A DNA stretch of 64,000 bases from Arthrobacter sp. UNC362MFTsu5.1 (GTDB lineage: Bacteria; Actinomycetota; Actinomycetes; Actinomycetales; Micrococcaceae): assembly GCF_000685965.1 (NCBI RefSeq), contig NZ_JMLE01000002.1, positions 62,001-126,000 of the forward strand, read 5' to 3'. Shown piece by piece: positions 35,986 to 48,760 of the stretch; the stretch's first letter is position 1, and the number at the start of each line of letters is the position of its first letter. The notes below the pieces were generated by a model. It was not told where the DNA came from and made no database searches. It worked only from the letters and a program-made list of their open reading frames with translations. The position numbers were made by a program, and so were the translations under genes.

Positions 35986-36056
35986 CTTGAAGAGGGTGGC
36001 CCACGGCGCCCGGGTTCCCTGGCCGCAGCGAAGCCAGGTCAGGGCGGCGCTGGGGG

Positions 36057-37646
<1,590 letters not shown>

Positions 37647-37778
37647 CCTGTGCAGATGGTGATGCCTTGGTGCGGAAGTGTTGAATAAATTCTAGAACCT
37701 CGGCGGCGATCCCCATATTCCGCTGCGGCAATGTGAGGAACCGCACGCCCTCCTCCGGGCCGGGCCCGGCATCTGGCC

Positions 37779-39863
37779 TCAGGTCCAGCCGGTGGCGGCC
37801 AGCAACCGCTGCTCGAACATGGGAATCATGCTCTGCACGTAGGTCTTGGTCAGGTGGTTGTCATCCTTGTAGACGTATACATTGCCCACCACGGCCGGGC
37901 AGATTCCGTCCGCGCAGATGAAGTCGCTCAGGTCCATCAAATGGAGCCCGTCCACCTTGCCGCGGTAAGCGTCCAGGGGCGACGAATCCGCGAGCGATTC
38001 ACCCAGGGGCGGGTTGCAGTCAGCTGCGTCTGCGCCCTTCTTTTGTACGCATTCCGGCATGTTGAACCCGAACCGCGGGTTGTCGCGGACTCCCACCACG
38101 TCCATTCCGGCGTCGGTGAACGGTTTGATGCCTTCAAGGTAGCCGGGAACTTCCGTCTCAAACGGCGCATCCTTGAGGGTCAGCGACGCGACCGTGAACA
38201 CCGCATCGGGCTGATGCTCCAGCACATATTCTGCGCTTGCTTTGTTGAAGGCGTTGCACTCGGCGTCACGCTCTGTGGACTCAGCACCGAAGCGGCAGTT
38301 GCCCTTGAGCAGCGTGACCACCTCCCAGCCGTGTTCCTTGGCGATCGGGCCCAGCGCCGCCATGTACTGCTGCGCGTGCGAATCGCCAAGCACCACGATC
38401 CGCTTGGTGACAACCTCCGGCTTGCTGTTCTGCAGGCAGCCGGAGAGCAGCGGATCGTCCGGCACATTTCCGTCAGTGCAGAGACCGTCAATATCCGCCC
38501 ACTCATTCTTCATGGCAGCCGGCGCTGGAATGATTTTCGCTTCCGGCGTCGGTTTTCCGACGTTTTCGGGGGTCAGGGCGGCCGCGCCGGGAGTCAGTTC
38601 CCTGGGCTGCGCGGCGGCTGCCGCTTCCTCTGCAGTCAGTTTGGTCTGCCACAGGGACACCGGCCCGGCCAGCAGCGCTCCGCACGCCACGATAACGACG
38701 GCGTTCCGCCAGACCCGCCGCTGGGGCCAGTGCCATTCCCGCAGGGGCTTTTCCACGAACCGGGTTGTGAGGACGGCCAACACCACGGAGGCCGCCACGA
38801 TGGCCAGCCCTTGGACGAGGTTGGGCGAGACAACACCGGTGCCGGCGAGTGCGAGGACCAGCAGCGGCCAGTGCCAGAGGTACAGCGCGTAGGAGTTGTC
38901 GCCCAGCTTCACGAGGGGTTTCCAGCTCAGGAGCCGGTCCGCACCAAAGCGGCTGCCGCTCTGGCCGGCCACGATGATCGCCGCAGCCGCCAGCGTGGGC
39001 CACAGCGCCACAAAGCCGGGGAAGGACCGGTCCACTGTCAGCAGCAGGCCGCAGGACACCATGGCGGCCACGCCGGCCCACCCCAGGATGACGCGAAGCA
39101 GCTTTCCCGGCTTCAGGTAAGGCAAAGCCAGTGCGAGCAGGGATCCCAGCGCGAACTCCCAGAGCCGGGTGCGGGTGTCGAAGTAGGCGTAGGCCTGGTT
39201 CGTGCCGGTCTGTTCAATGGAGTAGGCCAGCGACGCCGCGAAGATCACGCCGAAGGCAACGGCCAGCAGCAGGCGGTAGCTGACGGCCGGGCGCCGCAGG
39301 ATCCGGTGCAGCGCGGCCGCTCCGGCAAACACCAGTGGCCACAGGACAAAGACCTGCCCCTGGATGGACAGCGACCAGAAATGCTGCAGCGGACTCGCCC
39401 CCGAGTGGTCCTGGGCGTAGTAGTCGACCGCCGAATCCGCGAGCAACCAGTTCTGCCGGTACAGCAGGGAGGCCCACGCCTGCTCCAGGACGTCCGGCCA
39501 GCGGCTTTGGGGAAGGATGGCCCAGGTGCCCGCCAGGACACCGAGGATAACGACGACGGCGGCCGGCAGCAGCCGTTTGAACAGGTGCAGCCAGTGGCTG
39601 ACCAGTTTGAGCGGACTGCCACTTTCCACCTTGCGCACGAACGAGAGGGTCAGCAGGAACGCGGAGATCAGCAGGAAGATGTCCACGCCGCCGGACACCC
39701 GGCCCAGCCAGACGTGGTACGTGACCACCATCAGGACGGCGAGTGCCCGGAGCCCCTGGACCTCGGGGCGGTACGCCTTCCCGGCTGCCTTGTCCGTGCC
39801 TTTCGTAGTATTCGTCGGTTGCTTTGCGGGGGTCGTCGGGTGCTCTGTGGGGGTCGTCGTCAT
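37779..39863 (-). CDS. Acyltransferase-3 with C-terminal SGNH esterase-like domain (second of a tandem pair)
   Basis: A 694-aa OatA-like membrane protein. The N-terminal acyltransferase-3 domain (about residues 35-400) starts RPEVQGLRALAVLMVVTYHVWLGRVSGG and has about ten membrane segments. The extracytoplasmic SGNH domain has GDSH (Gly493-Asp-Ser495-His) and DDNH near the C-terminus, giving the catalytic Ser and Asp/His. Such proteins move acetyl groups onto peptidoglycan or cell-wall glycans. ATG 39863 overlaps the stop of the upstream paralogue by 4 bp (ATGA), so they form an operon. Pro/Thr-rich residues 2-30 are probably cytosolic and disordered. Confidence 0.9.
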   Translation of the reverse strand: MTTTPTEHPTTPAKQPTNTTKGTDKAAGKAYRPEVQGLRALAVLMVVTYHVWLGRVSGGVDIFLLISAFLLTLSFVRKVESGSPLKLVSHWLHLFKRLLPAAVVVILGVLAGTWAILPQSRWPDVLEQAWASLLYRQNWLLADSAVDYYAQDHSGASPLQHFWSLSIQGQVFVLWPLVFAGAAALHRILRRPAVSYRLLLAVAFGVIFAASLAYSIEQTGTNQAYAYFDTRTRLWEFALGSLLALALPYLKPGKLLRVILGWAGVAAMVSCGLLLTVDRSFPGFVALWPTLAAAAIIVAGQSGSRFGADRLLSWKPLVKLGDNSYALYLWHWPLLVLALAGTGVVSPNLVQGLAIVAASVVLAVLTTRFVEKPLREWHWPQRRVWRNAVVIVACGALLAGPVSLWQTKLTAEEAAAAAQPRELTPGAAALTPENVGKPTPEAKIIPAPAAMKNEWADIDGLCTDGNVPDDPLLSGCLQNSKPEVVTKRIVVLGDSHAQQYMAALGPIAKEHGWEVVTLLKGNCRFGAESTERDAECNAFNKASAEYVLEHQPDAVFTVASLTLKDAPFETEVPGYLEGIKPFTDAGMDVVGVRDNPRFGFNMPECVQKKGADAADCNPPLGESLADSSPLDAYRGKVDGLHLMDLSDFICADGICPAVVGNVYVYKDDNHLTKTYVQSMIPMFEQRLLAATGWT

Positions 39864-41914
39864 CCGTTGTTCCAGCCGGTTGCTGCCAGAAACTCCTTCT
39901 CGAAGTAGGGGGTGATGCTGTCCATGTACGTCCTGGTGACGTGGTTGTCGTCTTTGTAGACCATGACGTTGCCGATGACCGCCGGGCAGGTGTCGTCCGG
40001 GCAGAAGAACGGCGTGAAGTCGAGGAACTTCGTGCCGGGCACCTGGCCCGCTATTTCCGCGGCGGGGGACGCCGGCTGATAGCTTTCGGCCGTCTTCGAG
40101 GCACACGCCGCGTAGTCGTCCTGGTGCTGTTCCAGGCAGTCCGGCACCGCCTCGGGCATGCGGGGGGTGTCGCGGAGGGCGACGACGGGAATCCCGGCGT
40201 CGTTGATTTCCTTGATCTCCGGGAGCCACGCGGGGTCCATGAATTCCGTCTTGTTCGGGTTCGGGTCCGTCCGGGTGCTGGTGGTGACCACAAGGTCCGG
40301 TTTCATCTCCAGGACCTTCTTCATGGTCTCCTTGTTGAAGTCGACGCAGCCGTCCGAGAGCTCAGGCGCGTCGGTCTCCGTCACCGGGCAGTAGCCCTTG
40401 GTGATGGCTTCCACTTTCCAGCCGTATTTGTCTGCAAGGTTAAGCAGCGGCGTGGACCAGACGTGGGCGTGGGAGCTGCCGATAACCATGATGGTCTTGT
40501 CTGCATCGTCTTTTCCGTTGGTGCACACGTTGATGAGCTCGGCGTCGTTGGTGGTGCAGCCGCCTTGGAATTTCGGCCATTCCTCGGCCACGGTGGTGAG
40601 GCTGGGAAGCAGCGGAGCGGACTTGTCGGCGGCATCCACGTACTCGGGATCCAGCACCCGTGCACCCGGGTTGTTGGCCCAGGCCTGGCTGGCGGCCGCG
40701 GCCGTGGCGCTGGTGATTTGGAACTGCCAGCCGGCGAGCGGAACGGCAGCGGTGGCTACAGCGGCGGCGACTGCGATGACTGCCCGGCGACGCTTGACCT
40801 CCGGCCATTTCCACTCGCGCCATGGTTTCTCGATGAACCGGGTGGTGAGGTAGGCAAGGCCCATCGACACGACGATGATGACAGTCCCGGACAGCGGCCC
40901 GGCGTGGTCCCGGCCGGTTGCGGCCAGGGCGATGACAAGGATGGGCCAGTGCCACAGGTACAGGGCGTAGGAGTTGTCCCCGAGCCGGACCAGCGGCCCT
41001 GTGCTCAGGATCCTGTCAACGCCGAACCTGCTGCCGGTTTGCCCGGCAGCAATGACGCACGCGGCAGCCAGCGTGGGCCACAGTGCGGCCACTCCCGGAA
41101 ACGCCGCCTGGACGTTGAGCAGTATGCCGCAGCTCAGCATGGCCGCGATGCCGAACCAGCCGAGGGCAATGCGTCCGGCCCGTGGGATCCGGAGGCCGGG
41201 CAGGATCAATGCCACCAGGGTGCCCAGGGCGAATTCCCACAGCCGCGCCCCGGTGTCGAAATAGGCCTGGGCCTGGTTGGTCACAGTGAAGATGATCGAG
41301 TAGACCAGCGACACCAGGAATACTGCGGCAAAGATGTAGCACAACAGGATGCGGTAGTGCAGCCGGTACCGTTTGGCCACGAGCGCTGCGCCGGCAAAGA
41401 TCAGCGGCCAGAGGATGAAGACCTGCCCCTGGATGGAGAGGGACCAGAAGTGCTGGAACGGGCTGGCCAGGCTGTGGTCGGTTGCGTAGTAGTCGGTGGC
41501 CTGCGACTGCAGGAGCCAGTTCTCCACATAGAAGAGGGAGGCCCAGCCCTGGGCGATGATATCCAGCCAGCGCGTGCGGGGCAGGAGGAGGAAGCTCGCC
41601 GCGAGGACAGCGACCATGACCGTGACCGCCGCCGGCAAGAGGCGCCGGAACAGGTGCAGCCAATGCCTGAACAGCGCCATCGGCCTCCCCTGCTCGTACC
41701 TGCCCACAAACTGCAGGGTCATCAGGAAAGCCGAGATCAGCAGGAACACGTCCACCCCGCCGGACACCCGCCCGAACCAGACGTGATAGCTGACAACCAT
41801 CAGCACAGCCAAGGATCGCAGGCCTTGAATTTCAGGCCGGAACTTTGATTTTCGGCTCGGTTCAGCTCCGGCGCCACTGCGGCGCGGCGAGGCTAGGGCT
41901 CTCGCCACAGACAT
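39860..41914 (-). CDS. Acyltransferase-3 with C-terminal SGNH-like domain, GSSH variant (first of a tandem pair)
   Basis: A 684-aa paralogue of the following protein, with the same layout and very similar N-terminal blocks (EIQGLRSLAVLMVVSYHVWFGRVSGG). In the SGNH domain the normal GDSH is GSSH (Gly479-Ser-Ser481-His): the Ser nucleophile is kept but the Asp is replaced. DDNH (Asp655/His658) is intact. It should still O-acetylate an outer glycan, perhaps with changed specificity. It is first in the operon and translationally coupled to the downstream paralogue. No glycosyltransferase or surface-polysaccharide genes are adjacent to show the acceptor. Confidence 0.9.
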   Translation of the reverse strand: MSVARALASPRRSGAGAEPSRKSKFRPEIQGLRSLAVLMVVSYHVWFGRVSGGVDVFLLISAFLMTLQFVGRYEQGRPMALFRHWLHLFRRLLPAAVTVMVAVLAASFLLLPRTRWLDIIAQGWASLFYVENWLLQSQATDYYATDHSLASPFQHFWSLSIQGQVFILWPLIFAGAALVAKRYRLHYRILLCYIFAAVFLVSLVYSIIFTVTNQAQAYFDTGARLWEFALGTLVALILPGLRIPRAGRIALGWFGIAAMLSCGILLNVQAAFPGVAALWPTLAAACVIAAGQTGSRFGVDRILSTGPLVRLGDNSYALYLWHWPILVIALAATGRDHAGPLSGTVIIVVSMGLAYLTTRFIEKPWREWKWPEVKRRRAVIAVAAAVATAAVPLAGWQFQITSATAAAASQAWANNPGARVLDPEYVDAADKSAPLLPSLTTVAEEWPKFQGGCTTNDAELINVCTNGKDDADKTIMVIGSSHAHVWSTPLLNLADKYGWKVEAITKGYCPVTETDAPELSDGCVDFNKETMKKVLEMKPDLVVTTSTRTDPNPNKTEFMDPAWLPEIKEINDAGIPVVALRDTPRMPEAVPDCLEQHQDDYAACASKTAESYQPASPAAEIAGQVPGTKFLDFTPFFCPDDTCPAVIGNVMVYKDDNHVTRTYMDSITPYFEKEFLAATGWNNG

Positions 41915-42125
41915 AGAAAACCCCTCAAGCGGATAACCAAAGCATCCATGTTACCGAATCGTAACTTTCATCGCCAATCGCCGAAGCAGGCGAAAAGAAC
42001 CCCCGCCTTCCATTAAGGCACTCCTAGCTGGGAGTTTCCAGAGGAGGGCGCCTTCGGACGGCGGCCGGGAAACTAGGCTGGTGACGAAGCGGGTGCTGGA
42101 ACCCGGAAACGCGAGGAGTGGCCAA

Positions 42126-43094
42126 GTGATCGTTCAGGTGCGTATGTGCATTCCCGCTGAGCTCTCCGACCTGGTGGTTGAAAGCTGCACCCAGCAGACC
42201 GGTGCGGCGGAAGTAGCCGTGCACAGGGGCGCGTCCATCCAGCCGCCGGGCGACGTGGTGGTGGTCCACGTGGCCCGGGAAGCAGTCGAGGAGCTGCTGG
42301 AAAAGCTGCATGTCCTGAAGGTCCAGGAGCTTGGCTCCATTGCCATTTCCATGCCGGAGCTCATGCTCTCCCGGCGCGCCGACCGGGCTGAAGCCGCAGC
42401 GCCGGGAGACGGCGCCGACGCCATGATCTGGGACGAGGTGACGCGCCAGACGGGGGAGGATTCACGGCTCACGTGGAGCTATTTGGCATTCCTGGTCCTG
42501 GCAACGCAGCTGGCCGCGATCGGTATTGTCACGGATTCCACCATCGCCATCGTCGGGGCCATGGCCGTTGGACCGGAATTCGGACCGCTCGCAGCCCTTG
42601 CGGTCGCCATCGCCCAGCGCAAATGGAAACTGGGACGTAGTGCCGCCGTTGCGTTGGGAGTCGGCTTTCCCGTGGCCATGCTCCTGGCTGCACTGACGGC
42701 CTGGCTGTCCGTGCCGCTGGGGCTCTTCCCCGCAAACACCCTCGACACCGGGTCCGCCGTCGAGTTCATCTACCACCCCGGACCCTATTCGCTGATCGTT
42801 GCCGTGCTGGCCGGTGCCGCCGGGATGCTCTCCGTCATCAGCCGGCGCTCGGCCGCCCTGATCGGGGTCTTCATTTCCGTGACCACCGTTCCCGCCGCAG
42901 GGTTCGTGGCCGTGGCGCTCGTCCTTGGCGAGTACCAGAAAGCTGCGGGGTCCGCCCTGCAGCTGCTGCTCAACCTTGTGGGCATCGTGGCATCGGCGCT
43001 TGCCGTGCTCATTTTCTACCGCATCATCACCAAACGGCTGCCGGACGGAATGGCCCGGAGGCTGAGGCGCCAGGCGCTGCGCGCCCAGAGCTAG
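42126..43094 (+). CDS. DUF389 membrane protein
   Basis: A 322-aa protein with a soluble N-terminal domain (about residues 1-100) and about six membrane segments, containing TDSTIAIVGAMAVGPEFGPLAALAVAI, typical of DUF389 (YDL-type) proteins of unknown function. The GTG at 42126 has GAGGAG seven bases upstream and is chosen over an ATG at 42081. It is divergent from the acyltransferase operon, and the 211 bp between them hold nothing else I can name. Confidence 0.88.
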   Translation: MIVQVRMCIPAELSDLVVESCTQQTGAAEVAVHRGASIQPPGDVVVVHVAREAVEELLEKLHVLKVQELGSIAISMPELMLSRRADRAEAAAPGDGADAMIWDEVTRQTGEDSRLTWSYLAFLVLATQLAAIGIVTDSTIAIVGAMAVGPEFGPLAALAVAIAQRKWKLGRSAAVALGVGFPVAMLLAALTAWLSVPLGLFPANTLDTGSAVEFIYHPGPYSLIVAVLAGAAGMLSVISRRSAALIGVFISVTTVPAAGFVAVALVLGEYQKAAGSALQLLLNLVGIVASALAVLIFYRIITKRLPDGMARRLRRQALRAQS

Positions 43095-43131
43095 CCTCCG
43101 GCCCAAGGCATTCACGGGCCAAGGCAGGGCA

Positions 43132-44247
43132 CTAGGCCAACGACCGCGCGGCCAACGAAGCTGCCGCCGGGATCTTTCCCGCCAGGTACCGGGCGTCCCG
43201 GCACGCACCGATGAGGGTCGCCGATGTGGCGGCGTACATGAATTCCCCGCCGAGGAAGAACAGGCCGGGCAGGTCGGTGGCCACGCCACGGCGCTGCCGG
43301 GGCCGCCCGCCGTCGTCGAATACCTGCGGTTCGATCCAGTCAAAGGACTCACGGTAGCCCGTGCACCAGATCACGTTGGACACACCGTCGAGGGGGCTGC
43401 CCGCGACAACAGGCCGCCCGTCCTGCACTCCGGTCACCCTGGGCACAATGTCGACGCCGGCGGCAGTAAGGTCCTTGCGTTTGGTCCTGATCAGGGGGTC
43501 GGCATGCGCCAGTTTGTGCTGTGCGGCCTTACGCCCCAGCGGGTTGTCGACGGTGAGCACGTGGATCCCCAGGAACCGCACCACGGGCAGGGCGAAGCGT
43601 GCGGCGTTCCTGCCGTGGCGCACGGGCAGCTCTCCGCTCGGCTTCCCTGCCACCACCGTGGGGTGCGTCCTGCTCACTTCCAGGGCAATTTCCGCTCCCG
43701 AGTTGCCCAGTCCCACGACGAGGACGCGGCCTTGCTGGAGCTGGCCCGGATTCCGGTATTCGCTGGAGTGCAGCTGGACGATGGACGGATCCAGCCCGGA
43801 CGCAAAGTCCGGCAGCCTGGGCGCCTGCGTGCAGCCGGTCGCCACAACGACGTTGCCGGCCTCCCACCGGCGGCCGCCGGACACCGCGACGAACCGCCCC
43901 TGTTCCCGCCACAGCCTCTCCACCCGGATCCCGGTACGCACCGGAAGGTCATAGGTGGCAGCGTAGTTTTCAAGGTAGTCGGCGAGGTCGTCCTTGCGGG
44001 GAAAGGACAACCTGTCTCCCGGAAACGGCACGCCGGGAAGGCCGTCGTACTTCGCCGGTGTAAACAGCTTCAGGGTGTCCCAGCGCTGCCGCCAGGCGTC
44101 ACCGATTCTCGGATTCGCATCCAGGATGAGGAATTTCCGGTCCTGGCGCTTGAGGTAGTGGCCGATGGCAAGGCCGGACTGGCCCCCTCCGATGACCAGG
44201 GTGTCAAGCACTTCGACTGCCGCCGCGTCGTCGTTGCTGTTGCTCAT
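43132..44247 (-). CDS. Flavin-containing monooxygenase-like NAD(P)/FAD oxidoreductase
   Basis: A 371-aa two-dinucleotide-fold flavoprotein. FAD-binding GGGQSGLAIGHYL is near residue 20, FxGxxxHxxxY-like LHSSEYRNP near 160, and a second Rossmann motif GLGNSGAEIAL near 180. This fits class B/YUCCA-like flavin monooxygenases (CzcO group), soluble and NADPH-dependent. Its ATG overlaps the stop of a small PQ-loop-like membrane protein gene by 4 bp. Substrate unknown. Confidence 0.85.
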   Translation of the reverse strand: MSNSNDDAAAVEVLDTLVIGGGQSGLAIGHYLKRQDRKFLILDANPRIGDAWRQRWDTLKLFTPAKYDGLPGVPFPGDRLSFPRKDDLADYLENYAATYDLPVRTGIRVERLWREQGRFVAVSGGRRWEAGNVVVATGCTQAPRLPDFASGLDPSIVQLHSSEYRNPGQLQQGRVLVVGLGNSGAEIALEVSRTHPTVVAGKPSGELPVRHGRNAARFALPVVRFLGIHVLTVDNPLGRKAAQHKLAHADPLIRTKRKDLTAAGVDIVPRVTGVQDGRPVVAGSPLDGVSNVIWCTGYRESFDWIEPQVFDDGGRPRQRRGVATDLPGLFFLGGEFMYAATSATLIGACRDARYLAGKIPAAASLAARSLA

Positions 44248-44609
44248 TGCAGTGCCTCCTGTTCAACCGCTATGGATTCAGTCGATGAACCCTCCCGGTC
44301 GCTTCCCGGTCGCAGGGCCTCCGGACCGCGAAGGGCCTCCGCACCGCGCCGTTCCGTCCGGTAGCGCAGCCACCACACCAGCATCAGCGCGGAGGCCAGC
44401 ACGTAGAGTGCGTGAAGCAGCCAGATCGGGCCCGCCGGGAGGTGGAAGACGTACACGGAATGGACAGCGTTGGCCACGTTGCTCAGGACCAGGCTGCTGA
44501 GGCTATAGGACGCCAGGTCCCTGGTCCGTGCTGCCTTGAGAAGCATCGGCAGCAGGCCAAGGGCGAACAGCACGGTCGAGAATGTGCCGGCCAGGACGGG
44601 AAGGTTCAT
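44244..44609 (-). CDS. SemiSWEET/PQ-loop-like small membrane protein
   Basis: A 121-aa protein with three membrane segments (about residues 5-20, 32-50 and 63-84) and a charged tail. TFSTVLFALGLLPMLLKAARTRDLASYSLSSLVLSN resembles the PQ-loop/SemiSWEET pattern (P-M in place of P-Q), although semiSWEETs are shorter. Those are sugar uniporters acting as dimers. It is coupled to the downstream flavin monooxygenase gene. The family call is by pattern only. Confidence 0.6.
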   Translation of the reverse strand: MNLPVLAGTFSTVLFALGLLPMLLKAARTRDLASYSLSSLVLSNVANAVHSVYVFHLPAGPIWLLHALYVLASALMLVWWLRYRTERRGAEALRGPEALRPGSDREGSSTESIAVEQEALQ

Positions 44610-44703
44610 AGTTCGACACTAGGTCCGCGTCCTTGCGCTCCGCGTCGGCAGAAGTATGTATCTTGCCCCGGGCGGGGCTGGGCAGTTCTATGCAGCCCGC
44701 GGC

Positions 44704-46344
44704 TTACTGTGTGAGCCCGTGGTCGTAGGCATACTTGGTGGCGGCCACCCTGGACTGCAGCCCCAGCTTGAGCAAGATGTTGCTGACATGCCGGGCCACG
44801 GTCTTTTCACTCAGGTAGAGCTCCCCGGCGATGGCCCGGTTGGCCATCCCGGAGGCCACGAGCCGGAGTACTTCAAGTTCGCGCGGCGTCAGGGGTCCGG
44901 GCCGCGCGTCGTGCGCCGGTGTGTACTGGAGCGAGGCTGCCCAGGCAGCGGCGGGGGCAGCACCGAGGGCAAGGAATTCAGCGTGTGCCGCCTCGAAGTC
45001 CATCTCCGCCGAGTCGTCGTCGCCGGATGCGCGGCAGGCCTGGCCCACAAGGGTGCGGCAGCGCGCGGCTTCGAACGGAACGCCCAGTTCCCGCCAGAGC
45101 GTCCACCCCTGTCGCAGGACCGGCTGCGCCAGGGCGGGTTCTCCTTCGGCGAGCAGGACGGCCCCGGTGGCCTGGCAGGAGGCAGCCTGCAGCATCGGCA
45201 TCCCGCAGTCCTGCGCCACGGATGCCAGTTCGTCGGCGGCCCGGCGCGCAGCGGCCGTGTCACCCGCAGCCAGTTCTATTTCCACGAGCGCCGGCAGCAG
45301 GTGGCGGCGGGTGGCCAGGTCGGCGGCGTCGGCTGACCTGCGGATGAGGGTCTGGGCGGCCGGGACGTCCCCACGGGCCAGCCTCAGCAGCGCGAGTCCC
45401 GGCTGGGGCTCATAGCCGCTGCGCGCCGCCTGCCGGTAGCATTCCTCGGCCGCCACGAACTCACCCCGCAGCCGTTCCACTTCGCCCTGCTGGTAGTAGC
45501 CGCCGTAAAGTGCCTGGTAATCTCCCGCCGCGGACAGCCGCTGCGCGTCCTTCGCGGCGCTGACGGCGTCATCCCAGGCCCCGTGGAGCCGGTACAGGTC
45601 GGCGCGGTGGCCCTGGCATTGGCCGCTGAACAGGACCATGTCCGGCCGTCCGCCGCACCACCGGTCCAGTGCGGCCGTCCATTCCAGGGCGCGGCGTAGA
45701 TCGAAGGCCAGGTGGCAGGTGCCGATGACGGCGCAGTAGATGATCCCGGAGGGGACAGGCGAGAGCTCTCCGGCGGTTACCGCGACCATCACCTCATCAA
45801 AGAGCCCGACGCCGGTGCTGATGTCACCGAGCGCCACGCAGGCCTGGCCCGTTCCCAGCAGCGAAAGCGAGATGAGGTCCCGGTCCTGGAACTTCTCCCC
45901 GATGGCCAGGGCGTCCGTGAACCCCCGGCGGGCACCTTCGGGGTTGCCCCCGAACAGCATGCCCAGTGCCGTGGGAATCAGCAGCAGGCCCTCCACTGCG
46001 CAGGGTTCGTTCAGCTCTGCCACCAGCCGTCCGGCTCGGGCGAACCATCCCGCGCTCCGGGCCGGCTGGCCCGAGTTCATCAGATGGATGCCGATCCACC
46101 CGGCGCAGCGGGCCGCGCCCACCACGTCGCCGACGACGAGGTACTCCTCGTGCGCGCGGGTGAGGGTCTCGATTCCGGCGTCGGATTTGCCGGTCAGGAT
46201 TTCCACCGTGGCAAGGCGCTCGAGGTCTGCCGCGGGGAGCCCGCCGTGCTGGTCGGCATCGAGGAAGTGCTCGAAGGCGTCGGTCCAGCGATGCTCCTCG
46301 AAGGCGGAACGGCCTCTGTCCAGGCCGGCTTCAGACGTTGCCAT
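44704..46344 (-). CDS. TPR-containing LuxR family transcriptional regulator
   Basis: A 546-aa regulator. About 10 helical tetratricopeptide-like repeats (residues about 10-470) precede a C-terminal LuxR/GerE HTH (LTPRELEVLRLVASGMANRAI, then EKTVARHVSNILLKL). There is no AAA+/LAL ATPase and no receiver domain, so a ligand- or protein-binding TPR region probably controls DNA binding. The ATG at 46344 follows GGGAGG closely and is preferred over one ten codons earlier. It is not in an operon with groEL, whose terminator lies between them. Confidence 0.85.
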   Translation of the reverse strand: MATSEAGLDRGRSAFEEHRWTDAFEHFLDADQHGGLPAADLERLATVEILTGKSDAGIETLTRAHEEYLVVGDVVGAARCAGWIGIHLMNSGQPARSAGWFARAGRLVAELNEPCAVEGLLLIPTALGMLFGGNPEGARRGFTDALAIGEKFQDRDLISLSLLGTGQACVALGDISTGVGLFDEVMVAVTAGELSPVPSGIIYCAVIGTCHLAFDLRRALEWTAALDRWCGGRPDMVLFSGQCQGHRADLYRLHGAWDDAVSAAKDAQRLSAAGDYQALYGGYYQQGEVERLRGEFVAAEECYRQAARSGYEPQPGLALLRLARGDVPAAQTLIRRSADAADLATRRHLLPALVEIELAAGDTAAARRAADELASVAQDCGMPMLQAASCQATGAVLLAEGEPALAQPVLRQGWTLWRELGVPFEAARCRTLVGQACRASGDDDSAEMDFEAAHAEFLALGAAPAAAWAASLQYTPAHDARPGPLTPRELEVLRLVASGMANRAIAGELYLSEKTVARHVSNILLKLGLQSRVAATKYAYDHGLTQ

Positions 46345-46480
46345 GATGCCTCCCCGCACCGTTCCAAGCTCCATCTAAGCGCCACGGTACGCCGGGGGTG
46401 CCGAGTGCACAAGCTCGGGCAGAAAGCGCCGAACCGGGGTGTAAGAGCGGGATGTGCAGGGGTTCAAAATGGGCGCGAAA

Positions 46481-46531
46481 AGGCCGGCCCGGCGTCGGCG
46501 GTTCCTGGGAACCGCCTGGCCGGACCGGCCT
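46481..46531 (-). terminator. Terminator of the groES-groEL operon
   Basis: Outer arms AGGCCGG (46481-46487) and CCGGCCT (46525-46531) enclose an inner GGCGGTTCC/GGAACCGCC hairpin. On the minus strand TTTTCGC follows; on the plus strand ATTTTTG follows, so it could act in both directions. It starts 35 bp past the groEL stop. Confidence 0.75.
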
Positions 46532-46565
46532 ATTTTTGCTGCGCTAGTACAGCGCTGACTGCACG

Positions 46566-48218
<1,653 letters not shown>

Positions 48219-48260
48219 TCAGAAATGAATCAGACGGATCGGCGGCGCGGGGTCAAAGAG

Positions 48261-48554
48261 TTACTTTACGACGATCGCCAGGACGTCGCGGGCGGACAGC
48301 ACGAGGTACTCGGTGCCGCCGGTCTTGACTTCGGTTCCGCCGTACTTGGAGTAGATAACAACGTCGCCAACGGCAACGTCGACGGGAACGCGGTTGCCGT
48401 CTTCAAAGCGGCCGGGGCCTACTGCGACAACTTCGCCTTCCTGCGGCTTCTCCTGTGCGGAGTCCGGGATTACCAGGCCGGAAGCCGTGGTCTGCTCTGC
48501 TTCGAGCGGGCGGACAACAATACGATCCTCAAGAGGCTTAATAGAGACCGACAC
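48261..48554 (-). CDS. groES: GroES co-chaperonin (Hsp10)
   Basis: A 97-aa co-chaperonin, [19 protein letters not shown] at the N-terminus and a GroEL-binding mobile loop near 20-35, with [13 protein letters not shown] later. It caps GroEL. The GTG start at 48554 has AAGGAG upstream. It is first in the groES-groEL operon, whose 5' region contains two CIRCE elements. Confidence 0.97.
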   Translation of the reverse strand: MSVSIKPLEDRIVVRPLEAEQTTASGLVIPDSAQEKPQEGEVVAVGPGRFEDGNRVPVDVAVGDVVIYSKYGGTEVKTGGTEYLVLSARDVLAIVVK

Positions 48555-48666
48555 TCGGACCTCTCCTTCTACGTCAGCAAATTCATGGACTGGAAAACCG
48601 TTGCGCCTGTGCGTGCAAACCGTCGTCGCGGTGCCGGCAGCAGCGTGGCTGGCAGTTCTCCATGTG

Positions 48667-48693
48667 TTAGCACCCTCCTAGGGAGAGTGCTAA
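48667..48693. promoter_or_regulatory. CIRCE element 1 (HrcA operator)
   Basis: TTAGCACCC, 9 bases, GAGTGCTAA: one mismatch to the consensus TTAGCACTC-N9-GAGTGCTAA. It lies 112 bp upstream of groES and represses heat-shock transcription through HrcA. Confidence 0.93.
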
Positions 48694-48712
48694 TGAAGAC
48701 TCTATGTAGTCG

Positions 48713-48739
48713 TTAGCACTCGGTCAAGGCGAGTGCCAG
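48713..48739. promoter_or_regulatory. CIRCE element 2 (HrcA operator)
   Basis: TTAGCACTC, 9 bases, GAGTGCCAG: the left arm is a perfect match and the right arm has two changes. It starts 46 bp after the first CIRCE. Two tandem CIRCE sites before groES are usual in actinobacteria. Confidence 0.85.
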
Positions 48740-48760
48740 AATTTCGTCACCGGTGAACGC

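Noticed and set aside
39864..40229. N-terminal extension of the second acyltransferase
   Set aside because: The extended part is an out-of-frame reading of the upstream paralogue. The ATGA overlap at 39860-39863 gives the natural start.
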